A DNA stretch of 48,725 nt from Sphingopyxis sp. (GTDB lineage: Bacteria; Pseudomonadota; Alphaproteobacteria; Sphingomonadales; Sphingomonadaceae), in the NCBI GenBank assembly GCA_030145715.1, contig JAIXHQ010000023.1, positions 1 through 48,725 of the forward strand, in the 5' to 3' direction. Numbering within the stretch: position 1 is the first letter of the stretch; each line of letters starts with the position of its first letter. The translations under genes and the position numbers were made by a program. Below are positions 1 through 7,957 of this stretch, in pieces. The notes below the pieces were generated by a model, which saw only the letters and a program-made list of their open reading frames with translations, did no database searches and was not told where the DNA came from.

Positions 1-1
1 G

Positions 2-127
2 TTCGGTAAACTCAAACAACAGCGCCGCATCGCGACCCGCTACGACAAAACCGTCCTATCCTTCGAGAGCTTCCTAAACCTCGCCGCTGCAAGGCTGTGG
101 TTGAAATCTTTTGTCAACACGACCTAG
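2..127 (+). mobile_element. IS5-family transposase, C-terminal fragment (runs off left edge)
   Basis: An open frame enters from the left edge and ends at TAG after 41 codons. It contains the stretch RRIATRYDKT followed by a segment ending RLWLKSFVN, which is the usual C-terminal tail of IS5-superfamily DDE transposases. The Arg/Tyr/Lys-rich part lies just after the catalytic Glu helix in this family. Only the tail is visible, so it cannot be said whether the element is intact outside the window. I could not place the right terminal inverted repeat with confidence. It should lie between the stop and the next gene's ribosome binding site at about 251, in a stretch that is more A+T-rich than its surroundings. 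Confidence 0.75.
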
Positions 128-263
128 ACCGACATTTTTTTCTGTTCCAAATCGCTATGGCGCGGGAAACAATTGAGTGGGAATAGGGGCCGTCGCCATT
201 TTCCAGCGCAGGCTGACGGCGATTGCTGCTATCGCCCCGCTTCATTCCTGAGGAGGATAGATT

Positions 264-1220
264 TTGGACGCTGCCGAACGCCAAACGCCCGACCCCGTGG
301 TGGCGCATGACATCGATACGCTGATCGTCGGCGGCGGGCCGGCGGGGCTGACGGCGGCGATCTATCTGGCGCGCTATCACCGGTCGGTGCTGGTTGTCGA
401 CGACGGCAACAGCCGCGCGCGCTGGATCGCCCGGTCGCACAATCATGCGGGCTTTCCCGACGGCATCGGCGGCGAGGAATTGCTGGAACGGATGGGCGAA
501 CAGGCGCGGCGTTACGGCGCCGCTTTCGCCACCGGCCGGGTCGATCATATCGCGGACGAGGACGGATTTTTCGTCGCCCATGGCGCGGGCGTGACGATCC
601 GCGCCCGGACCGTCGTGCTGGCGACGGGGGTCGAGAACAAGCGCCCGGCGATGGACGATGCGGCCCATGCCGACGCGCTGCGCCGCCACCTGCTGCGTTA
701 TTGCCCCGTGTGCGACGGTTATGAAGCGAGCGGTCAGGCGATCGCGGTGCTGGGCGCCGATTCGCATGGCGTCGCCGAAGCCCTTTTCCTGCGCGGTTTT
801 TCGGACGACATCTGCCTGCTGGCGCAGACCAGCGTCGAACTCGACGGCGACGACCGCGCGGCGCTCGATGGCGCGGGGGTCGCGGTCGCGGCATCGCCGG
901 TCGCCGCGATCGACTGTTCGGGGGACGCGGTATCCGTCACCTTTGCCGACGGGACGCAGCGGGTTTTCGATACCCTCTATCCGGCGCTCGGGTCCGACAG
1001 CAAGGCGGACCTTGCCCGCCTGCTCGGCGTCGACCTGAGCGAAGCGGGATGCATCCATGTCGATGCGAAACAGCGCACCAATGTCGCGGGCGTCTATTCC
1101 GCGGGCGACATCGTCGCGGCGCTCGACCAGATCAGCGTCGCGATGGGCCATGCGGCAATCGCCGCGACGACGCTGCACAACGACCTGCGCGAACGCGACG
1201 GACATACGGCCCAGTCCTGA
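264..1220 (+). CDS. Thioredoxin-reductase-like NAD(P)/FAD-dependent oxidoreductase
   Basis: A 318-residue flavoprotein of the low-molecular-weight thioredoxin reductase type. The FAD-binding Rossmann motif GGGPAG lies at residues 23-28, a redox CPVC pair (Cys147, Cys150) sits where TrxR has CATC, and the C-terminal FAD motif contains SAGDIV. The NADPH half is unusual: the classical GGGxSA motif is replaced by [10 protein letters not shown] and the downstream HRR triad that reads the NADPH 2'-phosphate is absent, so cofactor or partner may differ from true TrxR. Start is TTG at 264, chosen because AGGAGG lies 7 nt upstream; no in-frame ATG has a comparable site. It points toward an ETHE1-like hydrolase on the other strand, 3 bp away. 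Likely a cytoplasmic disulfide reductase; the substrate is unknown. Confidence 0.85.
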   Translation: MDAAERQTPDPVVAHDIDTLIVGGGPAGLTAAIYLARYHRSVLVVDDGNSRARWIARSHNHAGFPDGIGGEELLERMGEQARRYGAAFATGRVDHIADEDGFFVAHGAGVTIRARTVVLATGVENKRPAMDDAAHADALRRHLLRYCPVCDGYEASGQAIAVLGADSHGVAEALFLRGFSDDICLLAQTSVELDGDDRAALDGAGVAVAASPVAAIDCSGDAVSVTFADGTQRVFDTLYPALGSDSKADLARLLGVDLSEAGCIHVDAKQRTNVAGVYSAGDIVAALDQISVAMGHAAIAATTLHNDLRERDGHTAQS

Positions 1221-1223
1221 ACC

Positions 1224-1934
1224 CTAAGGCTCCGACGGATCAGCGCCGCACAGCGCGTTCGCGGGAACGGCGATGTCGATCATCTTGGGATAGGGAAGGT
1301 CGAGATTGTCCATGATCGCGATAAATTCGGCCAACGTCCGCCCGTCGCCAAGGCGCGGGTTGCGGGCGCGTTCCTGCGCGATGCTGCTCACCCGCCGCCC
1401 CGCATAATCATGCGCCGGATAGACGAGGGTTTCGCCCGCAAAGGCGAACAGCTTGTCCCGAACCGAATGATAGAGCGCGGCCGCATCGCCATTCTGGAAA
1501 TCGGTCCGGCCGCACCCGTCGATCAACAGGGCATCGCCGGTGAACAGCCGCGCCCCGTCGGCGCGATCGATCAGATAGCTGTGATGTGCGTCGGTATGGC
1601 CGGGCGTGAACAAGGGGTGGAGCGTGATCGTCCCGACGGTCAGCGCCTCCCCTTCGCGAAGGCCGATGTCGGCACAGCCCCGACCGTCGATCGCAGGACA
1701 GGCGACCCGGCACCCGGTCAGGCTGCGCAGCCGCGCGGCGGCGGTGACATGGTCGGCGTGGACATGCGTTTCGACCGTATGGGTCAGCGTCAGGCCCAGG
1801 CGCTGCACCTCCGCCAGATCGCGCGCGGCCATTTCGCGCACCGGATCGATCAGCACAGCGTCGCCGCTTTCGGGGCAGCCGAGCAGATAGGTGAAGGTCG
1901 ATGTTTCGGGTTCGAAAAGCTGATGAAAGATCAT
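1224..1934 (-). CDS. MBL-fold hydrolase, ETHE1-like persulfide dioxygenase
   Basis: A 236-residue metallo-beta-lactamase-fold protein. The N-terminal ETSTFTYLLG signature, the THVHADH metal motif (His57, His59, Asp61, His62), His113, Asp134 and His175 match the ETHE1/Blh persulfide dioxygenase group. Those enzymes oxidise glutathione persulfide to sulfite using one non-haem iron, normally held by the equivalents of His57, His113 and Asp134. The segment GCGRTDFQNGD is also typical of this group rather than of glyoxalase II. It lies 68 bp downstream of a peroxiredoxin gene on the same strand and may be co-transcribed with it. No rhodanese domain is fused. A generic glyoxalase II-like hydrolase is the alternative, judged less likely. 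Confidence 0.85.
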   Translation of the reverse strand: MIFHQLFEPETSTFTYLLGCPESGDAVLIDPVREMAARDLAEVQRLGLTLTHTVETHVHADHVTAAARLRSLTGCRVACPAIDGRGCADIGLREGEALTVGTITLHPLFTPGHTDAHHSYLIDRADGARLFTGDALLIDGCGRTDFQNGDAAALYHSVRDKLFAFAGETLVYPAHDYAGRRVSSIAQERARNPRLGDGRTLAEFIAIMDNLDLPYPKMIDIAVPANALCGADPSEP

Positions 1935-2002
1935 CGCGGCGCGCCCCTTATGCCTGATGGCGGCGGCGAGCCGGGGCGCGTCCCCGGCCCGCGCCCTTGG
2001 GT

Positions 2003-2641
2003 TCAGTCGGTCGGCTGTCTGGTGACGCGCAGATAGGGTTTCACCATATCCCAGCCGCCGGGAAATTTCTCGCGCGCCTGTTCGTCGGACAGCGACGGGA
2101 CGATGATGACATCGTCCCCCTGTCGCCAGTTCACCGGGGTCGCGACGCTATGTTTCGCGGTCAGTTGCAGCGAATCGATCGTGCGCAAAATCTCTTCGAA
2201 ATTGCGGCCGGTGCTGGCCGGATAGGTCAGCGTCAGCTTCAGTTTCTTGTCGGGGCCGATCACGAACACCGACCGCACGGTAAAGGTGTCGTCGGCATTG
2301 GGGTGGATCATCCCATACATGTCCGCGATGCGGCGATCCTTGTCAGCGATCAGCGGAAAGTTGAGCGCATGGCCCTGTGTTTCGGCGATGTCGCCCGCCC
2401 AGCGGCGATGTTCGTCGAGGCCGTCGACGCTCAGCCCGATCGCCTTGACATGGCGCTTGTCAAATTCGGGCTTCAGCCGCGCGACCTCTCCCAATTCGGT
2501 GGTGCAGACCGGCGTGAAATCCTTGGGGTGGGAAAAAAGGACGGCCCAGCCGTCGCCCATCCAATCATAAAGGGTGATGGGCCCATCGGTCGTTTCGGCG
2601 GTGAAATCGGGGGCGGTATCACCCAGTTGCAGGCTCATCAT
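2003..2641 (-). CDS. Peroxiredoxin (1-Cys, Prx6 type)
   Basis: A 212-residue thiol peroxidase that reduces hydrogen peroxide or organic peroxides in the cytoplasm. The peroxidatic motif PVCTTE with Cys46 inside HPKDFTPVCTTE is the Prx6 form. The length, and a C-terminal extension that carries no obvious resolving Cys, also fit 1-Cys enzymes. The start has two consecutive ATG codons preceded by GAGGAGACAG, so the site fits either Met. The reductant cannot be read from sequence; the nearby TrxR-like flavoprotein is a candidate by proximity only. A short perfect palindrome lies about 50-65 bp upstream of the start. Confidence 0.93.
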   Translation of the reverse strand: MMSLQLGDTAPDFTAETTDGPITLYDWMGDGWAVLFSHPKDFTPVCTTELGEVARLKPEFDKRHVKAIGLSVDGLDEHRRWAGDIAETQGHALNFPLIADKDRRIADMYGMIHPNADDTFTVRSVFVIGPDKKLKLTLTYPASTGRNFEEILRTIDSLQLTAKHSVATPVNWRQGDDVIIVPSLSDEQAREKFPGGWDMVKPYLRVTRQPTD

Positions 2642-2692
2642 CTGTCTCCTCGTCCGGAACGCGGCAGCGCGTCCATGCCGTCGATATGCGAT

Positions 2693-2707
2693 CTATAGCG
2701 GCTATAG
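2693..2707. promoter_or_regulatory. Palindrome upstream of the peroxiredoxin gene
   Basis: CTATAGC-G-GCTATAG is a perfect 7+1+7 palindrome placed 52-66 bp upstream of the peroxiredoxin start on the minus strand. An imperfect -35-like TTGAAG in the minus direction lies just upstream of it. Position and symmetry fit an operator, but I do not recognise the motif, and chance occurrence is possible in an A+T-richer promoter patch. Confidence 0.35.
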
Positions 2708-2759
2708 CTTCAACGACCGGCGCGCCGGGGCGTTGCATATGTGCGCCGGGCGGCGCGAC

Positions 2760-2792
2760 AAGAAAAAGGGCGGGCGATCTGCTCGCCCGCCC
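2760..2792 (-). terminator. Intrinsic terminator of the small secreted protein gene
   Basis: A perfect 10-bp stem (2768-2777 with 2783-2792, arms GGGCGGGCGA and TCGCCCGCCC) with a 5-nt loop. In minus-strand sense it is followed by TTTTT then CTT. It lies 25 bp past the stop of the gene at 2817-3113. Confidence 0.85.
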
Positions 2793-2816
2793 TTCCGGTC
2801 TTTCATCGGTCACCGC

Positions 2817-3113
2817 TTAACGATGGCGGTTCTGGTAGCCATGGTCGCGCCGCTCGTCGCGGCGCATTTCGCGGCGTTCGTGGCGGTTCTGGCGATAGTC
2901 GCGATAGTCGCGGCGGTCCGGGCGATAATTGCCCATATGACCGCGATTGACGCGCTGGTTATAGCCATAGCCATAGCCGTAATTCACATAGCCCTGGTTA
3001 TAGGATCCGCCGTGCGACGAAACCCGGGCATAGGGATTGCCATGCGTCTGGGCGATCGCGGCGGGGGCTGTAAAGGCCGCGACTGCGGCTGCGATAACGA
3101 TAAAGCCTTTCAT
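2817..3113 (-). CDS. Small secreted Tyr/Gly- and Arg-rich protein
   Basis: A 98-residue protein with a clear Sec signal peptide (MKGF start, Ala-rich core, cleavage near AIAQ at about residue 21). The mature part has a YGYGYGYN run at about 44-52, then a very basic, Arg/Asp/Tyr-rich tail with repeated RDYRDY- and RRDERRD-like pieces. I recognise no family, although similar RDRR-rich secreted proteins are common in sphingomonads. The start at 3113 is chosen for GGAGA 6 nt upstream and the signal peptide directly after it; the frame continues further upstream but without a credible site. It has its own terminator at 2760-2792 and is likely monocistronic. Its role is unknown; a cell-envelope or nucleic-acid/metal-binding role is possible but unsupported. 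Confidence 0.75.
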   Translation of the reverse strand: MKGFIVIAAAVAAFTAPAAIAQTHGNPYARVSSHGGSYNQGYVNYGYGYGYNQRVNRGHMGNYRPDRRDYRDYRQNRHERREMRRDERRDHGYQNRHR

Positions 3114-3197
3114 AATCGTCTCCTTTTCCATCCTGTCGAAATCCCTTTTGCCAGTGTCACGCTGAACGGGCCGGGAACGAGGGATGCAGCGCGCGTT

Positions 3198-3237
3198 CAG
3201 CTTTGACCGGGGCCAATGCCTGCGCCGGTCAAAGCTG
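3198..3237. repeat. Perfect 13-bp inverted repeat
   Basis: CAGCTTTGACCGG (3198-3210) and its exact complement CCGGTCAAAGCTG (3225-3237) are separated by 14 nt. It lies between the sulP terminator region and the start of the small secreted protein gene, 85-124 bp upstream of that start. It could be an operator, part of a leader RNA hairpin or a REP-like remnant. There is no U-run, so it is not a classical terminator. Confidence 0.6.
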
Positions 3238-3286
3238 GGTATCACGCTGATTGCAGAGATTATTTTGAAAGCGGCTTGCCGCTTGT

Positions 3287-3321
3287 CCGTCCCCCCTTTC
3301 GGGTTGGGAAAGGGGGGACGG
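3287..3321 (-). terminator. Strong hairpin after the sulP gene
   Basis: A perfect 14-bp stem (3287-3300 with 3308-3321) with a 7-nt loop, 22 bp after the sulP stop on the minus strand. No T-run follows. A second small GCGGC/GCCGC hairpin lies next to it at about 3271-3282. Probably ends the carbonic anhydrase-sulP transcript or protects its 3' end. Confidence 0.55.
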
Positions 3322-3342
3322 TTTACGCCTTGGGGGGCGTCC

Positions 3343-4851
3343 TTAATTCGCCAGCAGGGCGGCCAGACGGCCCTTTGCACCCTGGACTTCGACGTCGCCG
3401 CCGCGCGACCGGCGGCGTTGCCACCATTCGGACAGCAGTTCCGCGCAGCTATGGTCGATCGCGCGAAGGCCCTCGACGTTCATGCGAACCCGCCGGTCGG
3501 CGGGAATCTCGTCGAGCACCGACGACAATTTGGGCAGCGATACAAAGCTCGCCACGCCCGCCAGCCGCAGTTCATGGGCGTTTTCATGCTCGGTCTGATC
3601 GACGTCCAGCTTCAGGCGGCGCCAGTATGGGATGATCTCGATCATCGACAGCGCGATGCCGACCAGAACGCCGGTGAGCAGGTCGGTTGCCACGACCATG
3701 ACAAGCGTCGCGGCCCAGATCACCGCCGGAAGCGGGCCGTGCGCCTTGGACAGGTGACGCACATGACGCAGGCTGACGAGTTTCCAGCCCGTGACGACCA
3801 GGATGCCGCCCAGCGCCGCCATCGGGATTTCACGCAGCAGCCACGGCAGCGCCGCGACGAGAGCGAGAATCCAGACGCCGTGCATCACCGCCGACATGCG
3901 CGTGACCGCGCCCGCGTTCACGTTCGCCGAACTGCGGACGATAACGCCCGTCATCGGCAGCGCGCCCGCGGCACCGCACAGCAGATTGCCGACGCCCTGC
4001 GCCCGCAGTTCCTTGTTATAGTCGGTGCGGACGCCGTCGTGCATCCGGTCGACCGCCGCCGCCGACAGCAATGTTTCCGCGCTGGCGATAAAGGCGATCG
4101 CGACCGCCGTTACCATCAGTGCCGGGGTCAACATTCCGCTGAGGTCCGTCATCGTCGGCACGGCGATCGCCGCGGTGATCGATTCGGGCACATCGACGCG
4201 CGCGACGTCCAGCCCGCCAAAGGATGCGATCAACGTAGCGAGGACGACGCCGATCAGCGCGCCCGGCAACAGGCGAAGCGACGCGGGCTTCCACTTGTCC
4301 CAAAGCAGGGTGACGCCGATCGACACCAGGCCGATCAGCAACGCCGGGACCGCGGGGCCGTCAAGGCCAAGGATGCGGCCGGGGATGGAGATCAGATTCT
4401 GGAGGCCGCTCGCCATCGGCTTGGCGTCGAACAGCACATGGAATTGCCCGACGACGATCAGCACGCCGATCCCCGCCAGCATCCCATGGACGACGGCGGG
4501 CGAAATCGCGCGGAACCATCCGCCGAGTTTCATCGCGCCGGCCAGAAACTGGATGAGCCCGGCAACGATCAGGATCGGGCCAAGGGCCGCGATGCCGTTG
4601 CGCTGGACAATCTCGAAAACGATCACCGCCAGGCCGGCGGCCGGGCCGCTGACCTGTAGCGGCGAACCCGCGAGCAGGCCGACGACGATGCCGCCGATGA
4701 TGCCGGTGATCAGGCCTTTTTCAGGCGGAACGCCGGACGCGATCGCGATGCCCATACACAGGGGCATCGCGACCAGGAAGACGACGACCGACGCGGTCAG
4801 GTCGCGGGCAAACCAGTTGGCCGGCAGCGACGGAGCGGTCATCGCTGTCAT
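3343..4851 (-). CDS. SulP-family anion (probably bicarbonate) transporter
   Basis: A 502-residue SulP/SLC26 permease. Many hydrophobic helices span about residues 10-400, with the family-type first helix region (VVVFLVAMPLCMGIAIASG) and the SGPAAGL element near residue 70. A C-terminal STAS-like domain follows from about residue 420. Its start overlaps the stop of a beta-carbonic anhydrase gene by 4 bp (ATGA), so translation is probably coupled. Carbonic anhydrase-SulP operons usually handle bicarbonate, as with cyanobacterial BicA, so bicarbonate uptake for carboxylation reactions is the best inference. Sulfate or another anion cannot be excluded. Two Met codons (4851 and 4842) could start it; the first is used because of the overlap. 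Confidence 0.88.
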   Translation of the reverse strand: MTAMTAPSLPANWFARDLTASVVVFLVAMPLCMGIAIASGVPPEKGLITGIIGGIVVGLLAGSPLQVSGPAAGLAVIVFEIVQRNGIAALGPILIVAGLIQFLAGAMKLGGWFRAISPAVVHGMLAGIGVLIVVGQFHVLFDAKPMASGLQNLISIPGRILGLDGPAVPALLIGLVSIGVTLLWDKWKPASLRLLPGALIGVVLATLIASFGGLDVARVDVPESITAAIAVPTMTDLSGMLTPALMVTAVAIAFIASAETLLSAAAVDRMHDGVRTDYNKELRAQGVGNLLCGAAGALPMTGVIVRSSANVNAGAVTRMSAVMHGVWILALVAALPWLLREIPMAALGGILVVTGWKLVSLRHVRHLSKAHGPLPAVIWAATLVMVVATDLLTGVLVGIALSMIEIIPYWRRLKLDVDQTEHENAHELRLAGVASFVSLPKLSSVLDEIPADRRVRMNVEGLRAIDHSCAELLSEWWQRRRSRGGDVEVQGAKGRLAALLAN

Positions 4852-5546
4852 TCCGCGGCAGCCAGCGACTGGGTGTCGGCGGCGCGGCGCGGGCTGGCGG
4901 CCAGCGCGACCGGCAGGGTGCGATCGTCGCGCATCGGGACAAAGCGTCCGGTCGCCCCGTCAAGGCCGAGGACCGCGCCGGCATGAATGTCGACGAACCA
5001 GCCGTGGAGCGAGATTTCACCGCGCGCGATGCCCAGTGCAACCGACGGGTGGGTGCGCAGATGCGCGATCTGGGCGACGATATTTTCCATCGCGACGATC
5101 CGCACGCGCTGATTGTCGTCGACGTCCGAATAGCCTTCGGTGGCGACGCGCTGGGCGGCACTCGAATGGCGCAGCCAGGCCGCGACATTGGGCATGGTTT
5201 CCAGGCTTTCGGGATGGACCAGCGCCTTCATCGCGCCGCAATCCGAATGGCCGCACACGATGATGTCGCGCACGCCGAGCGCCAGCACGGCATATTCCAC
5301 GGTCGATGAAACGCCGCCATTGGCCGTTGCGAACGGCGGCACAATGTTGCCGGCGTTGCGGCAGACGAACAGGTCGCCGGGCTGTGCCTGCATGATATGT
5401 TCGGGGACGACGCGGGAATCGGCGCAGGAAATCATCAGCGCCTTGGGGCTTTGCCCGTCGGTCGCCAATTTCGAATAAAGGTCGATATTGCTGGGGAAAA
5501 CCTGCTTCTCGAAATGGAAGACGCGCCCAATCAGTTCATTCATCAT
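4848..5546 (-). CDS. Beta-class carbonic anhydrase
   Basis: A 232-residue zinc enzyme interconverting CO2 and bicarbonate. The zinc ligands and active-site pair are visible: Cys41-x-Asp43-x-Arg45 in CADSR, and His100 and Cys103 in HSDCG. The CRNAGN motif at 62-67 is also family-typical. Start at 5546 is chosen because AAGGAG lies 4 nt upstream (7 nt from the second Met at 5543); an upstream ATG at 5573 has no such site. First gene of a two-gene operon with the SulP transporter, which overlaps it by 4 bp. Cytoplasmic, no signal peptide. Confidence 0.93.
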   Translation of the reverse strand: MMNELIGRVFHFEKQVFPSNIDLYSKLATDGQSPKALMISCADSRVVPEHIMQAQPGDLFVCRNAGNIVPPFATANGGVSSTVEYAVLALGVRDIIVCGHSDCGAMKALVHPESLETMPNVAAWLRHSSAAQRVATEGYSDVDDNQRVRIVAMENIVAQIAHLRTHPSVALGIARGEISLHGWFVDIHAGAVLGLDGATGRFVPMRDDRTLPVALAASPRRAADTQSLAAAE

Positions 5547-5641
5547 GATACTCCTTCGCTGTGGGCGGGACAAAGTCCCTGCCGATTGAAGGAGGCAGAT
5601 AGGCAGGCTCGATTGCTGCGTTGCAGCATGGTTGTAAGGAA

Positions 5642-6982
5642 TTATTGCTGGCGCGGCAGGGCGTTGACCAATTGCGACCGGGGCAATGTGATTTGCGCGC
5701 GCAGCCCGCCGCGCGACCGGTTGGACAACAGCAATGTGCCGCCCTCGCGCTCGACCATGTGCAAAACGATCGCCAGTCCCAGGCCCAGACCTTTCGTGTT
5801 GCGGGCCCGTGCGGAATCGAGCCGGACAAAGGGCTGCAATACCTCCAGAAGCGATTCCGGGGGGATGCCCGGCCCGTCGTCCTCGACGAAAAGTTCGATC
5901 GCATCCGGCTGGGTCGTCAGAACGACCTGGACATTCTTGCCATAGTGAATCGCATTTTCGATCAGGTTCCCCACCGCCCGCTTGAACCCGTTGGGTCGCA
6001 GCGTGACGACCAGATGATCGGGCCCGCGATAGCGGACATGATGGCCATGATCGGCCATGTCATCGACCAGCGTCGTGACAAGGACGGCCAGGTCGACCCG
6101 GATCGGCGCCTCTGAATCCGCATCGCCGCCCAGATAGGCGAGGACCGATGCGATCATCTCCTCCATCTCGGCAATGTCGCGTTCGGACGTGGCGCGCAGT
6201 TCCGTGTCGCTCGATCCGTCGAGGCGGAGTTGAAGCCGCGCCAGCGGGGTGCGCAGGTCGTGGCTGACCGCGGCCAGCGCCTGCGTGCGGTCGGCGATCA
6301 TCCGGTTGATCTGTCCCTGCATCCGGTTGAACGCGCGGATCAGGTGACGAACCTCGTTCGATCCCTGTTCCTGCACGACGACATGCTCGCCCTGCCCCAT
6401 GCTCTCGATCGCGCGGCTCAGCGTCTTCAACGGCCGCAGCGTCTGCCGGACGAGCAGGCCGCCCAGCATCGCAAAGGCCAGCGCGGGGATCAGCGCCAGG
6501 ATGATACGGTTGAATTGCAGGCCCCACCCGGTGACCAGGCCGTGCATCTTGAAATGCACCCATGTTCCGTCGCTCAGCGTGATCTGCCCCGCGACACTGT
6601 CGTTGCGGACCGGCGACGCCAACTGCAATTGCAGGCCCGCGCTGGCCAGCGCCGGTTCCCATTCCACCACCTGATCGCGCATCTGGCGCAATTCGGCCGA
6701 CAGCATGTGGCGCTCGGGCGCCGATCGCTGCCAATGCACTTCGTAACGATCGGTCGACAGATAGCTGGCGATCGCGGGGCGTTCCGCCGGGGCGCGTTCG
6801 TCGACCAGGCGATGGACGATGACCAGATGTTCGGCCAGCCGCCGCGCTTCATCCTCGCGGATCGAAAATTCGCCCGCGCGCTCGTACAACAGCGTGCTGA
6901 CGACGAATTCCATCATCACCGTCAGCAGGATGATTCCGGCGATGCGACCGATCAGGCCGAGCGAGGGGCGCGCGCCCTTCAA
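5642..6982 (-). CDS. EnvZ-like sensor histidine kinase
   Basis: An inner-membrane kinase of about 446 residues. TM1 is at about 8-32 and a periplasmic sensor of about 125 residues follows. TM2 is at about 158-179, then a HAMP domain (180-232), a HisKA box with AVSHDLRTPLARL (His241), an N-box NLIENAIHYGKN, G1 DDGPGIPPE and G2 GLGLGLAI. All catalytic boxes look intact. It directly follows the response regulator gene. The frame is open well upstream, but the sensible start is the TTG at 6982, which overlaps the regulator's TGA (TTGA) and sits just before TM1; the start is the least certain part, since no clear Shine-Dalgarno is seen. The signal is unknown. Gene order suggests it pairs with the 6979-7761 regulator. 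Confidence 0.85.
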   Translation of the reverse strand: MKGARPSLGLIGRIAGIILLTVMMEFVVSTLLYERAGEFSIREDEARRLAEHLVIVHRLVDERAPAERPAIASYLSTDRYEVHWQRSAPERHMLSAELRQMRDQVVEWEPALASAGLQLQLASPVRNDSVAGQITLSDGTWVHFKMHGLVTGWGLQFNRIILALIPALAFAMLGGLLVRQTLRPLKTLSRAIESMGQGEHVVVQEQGSNEVRHLIRAFNRMQGQINRMIADRTQALAAVSHDLRTPLARLQLRLDGSSDTELRATSERDIAEMEEMIASVLAYLGGDADSEAPIRVDLAVLVTTLVDDMADHGHHVRYRGPDHLVVTLRPNGFKRAVGNLIENAIHYGKNVQVVLTTQPDAIELFVEDDGPGIPPESLLEVLQPFVRLDSARARNTKGLGLGLAIVLHMVEREGGTLLLSNRSRGGLRAQITLPRSQLVNALPRQQ

Positions 6983-7761
6983 GTCCGGTTGACGCTCGCA
7001 TTCAGCATATAGCCGACGCCCCGGACCGTGGTGAACGGCGCCGGTCGCTGATCGTCCGACAATTTGCTGCGCAGGCGGCTGACCAGGACATCGATGCTGC
7101 GGTCCGACGATTCGCCGATGCGGCTGCGCGACAATTCGATCAAACGCTCGCGCGCGATCACGCGCTGCGGATGGCTTAGAAAACTGGCGAGCAGGTCGAA
7201 CTCGGCGCCGGTCAGCGGGATCAGCGCCCCGTCGCGCGAAAAAAGCTGGCGGCGCGCGAAATCGACGGTCAATCCGTCGAATTCGGCGCAGTTGGACGGC
7301 ACCGCGCGCCGTTCCTCGACCCCGCCGCGACGCAGCACCGCGCGGACGCGCGCGACCAGTTCGCGGGTGCCGAACGGCTTGGCCAGATAATCGTCGGCGC
7401 CCAGTTCCAGCCCGACGACGCGGTCGGTCTCGCTGGCGCGCGCGCTGATGAAGATGATCGGGACGCTGCTGCGCTGGCGAATCATCTTGCACAGGTCGAT
7501 GCCGCTGGTGCCCGGTAACATGATGTCGAGCAGGATCAGGTCGATCGGCCCCGCCTCGAACGTCGTCCACATTTCGGCGGCCGTGGCGGCGGGGCGCACG
7601 ATATATCCATTTTCCTGCAAGGCGCGGGCGGTCAGCGTCCGCAGCGGCGGATCATCTTCGACCAACAGGACCGATGGGGCGGGGAGGCTGGATTGCGCGG
7701 AAGGGGACGAGGCATTTTCGGGAGGGTAAGAAAACATGCCGGGCACGTAGGTGACCATCAT
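6979..7761 (-). CDS. OmpR-family response regulator
   Basis: A 260-residue two-component regulator. The receiver domain spans about 30-145, with the acidic pair EDD at 35-37, phosphoacceptor Asp79 in LLDIMLPG and the conserved Lys in ADDYLAKPFG. A winged-helix DNA-binding domain follows (LTGAEFDLLASFL and a C-terminal TVRGVGYML hairpin). A non-conserved N-terminal tail of about 28 residues is unusual; the start could instead be the Met at 7737. The histidine kinase gene follows with a TTGA overlap. Targets are unknown. Confidence 0.92.
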   Translation of the reverse strand: MMVTYVPGMFSYPPENASSPSAQSSLPAPSVLLVEDDPPLRTLTARALQENGYIVRPAATAAEMWTTFEAGPIDLILLDIMLPGTSGIDLCKMIRQRSSVPIIFISARASETDRVVGLELGADDYLAKPFGTRELVARVRAVLRRGGVEERRAVPSNCAEFDGLTVDFARRQLFSRDGALIPLTGAEFDLLASFLSHPQRVIARERLIELSRSRIGESSDRSIDVLVSRLRSKLSDDQRPAPFTTVRGVGYMLNASVNRT

Positions 7762-7957
7762 GACGGGTCAATGGCTGGCAAACCGTTCGTCGCGGAATAG
7801 AAACGCATGGTCGTCCCAGAAACAAATCGACACGAAATGATCCGGGCCGCCGGCGCCATCGCTGCCGTTACGGCGATCTTGATCGGGACGCTTTCCCGGC
7901 TATCCTGACCGGGCATCGGTGGGCGCATCGCCTGCCCGATCGATCGAGGAGGACCCC

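Noticed and set aside
1..263. A complete insertion sequence or integrated element at the left edge
   Set aside because: Only a transposase tail is present, and I could not identify a terminal inverted repeat or target duplication.
3184..4659. Plus-strand frame of 491 codons over the SulP gene
   Set aside because: Composition is Arg/Gln/Asp-rich nonsense, and the opposite strand encodes a clear SulP transporter.
5642..7570. A 642-codon kinase frame extending into the response regulator gene
   Set aside because: The first 195 or so codons are out-of-frame regulator sequence; the kinase begins at its first membrane helix near 6982.
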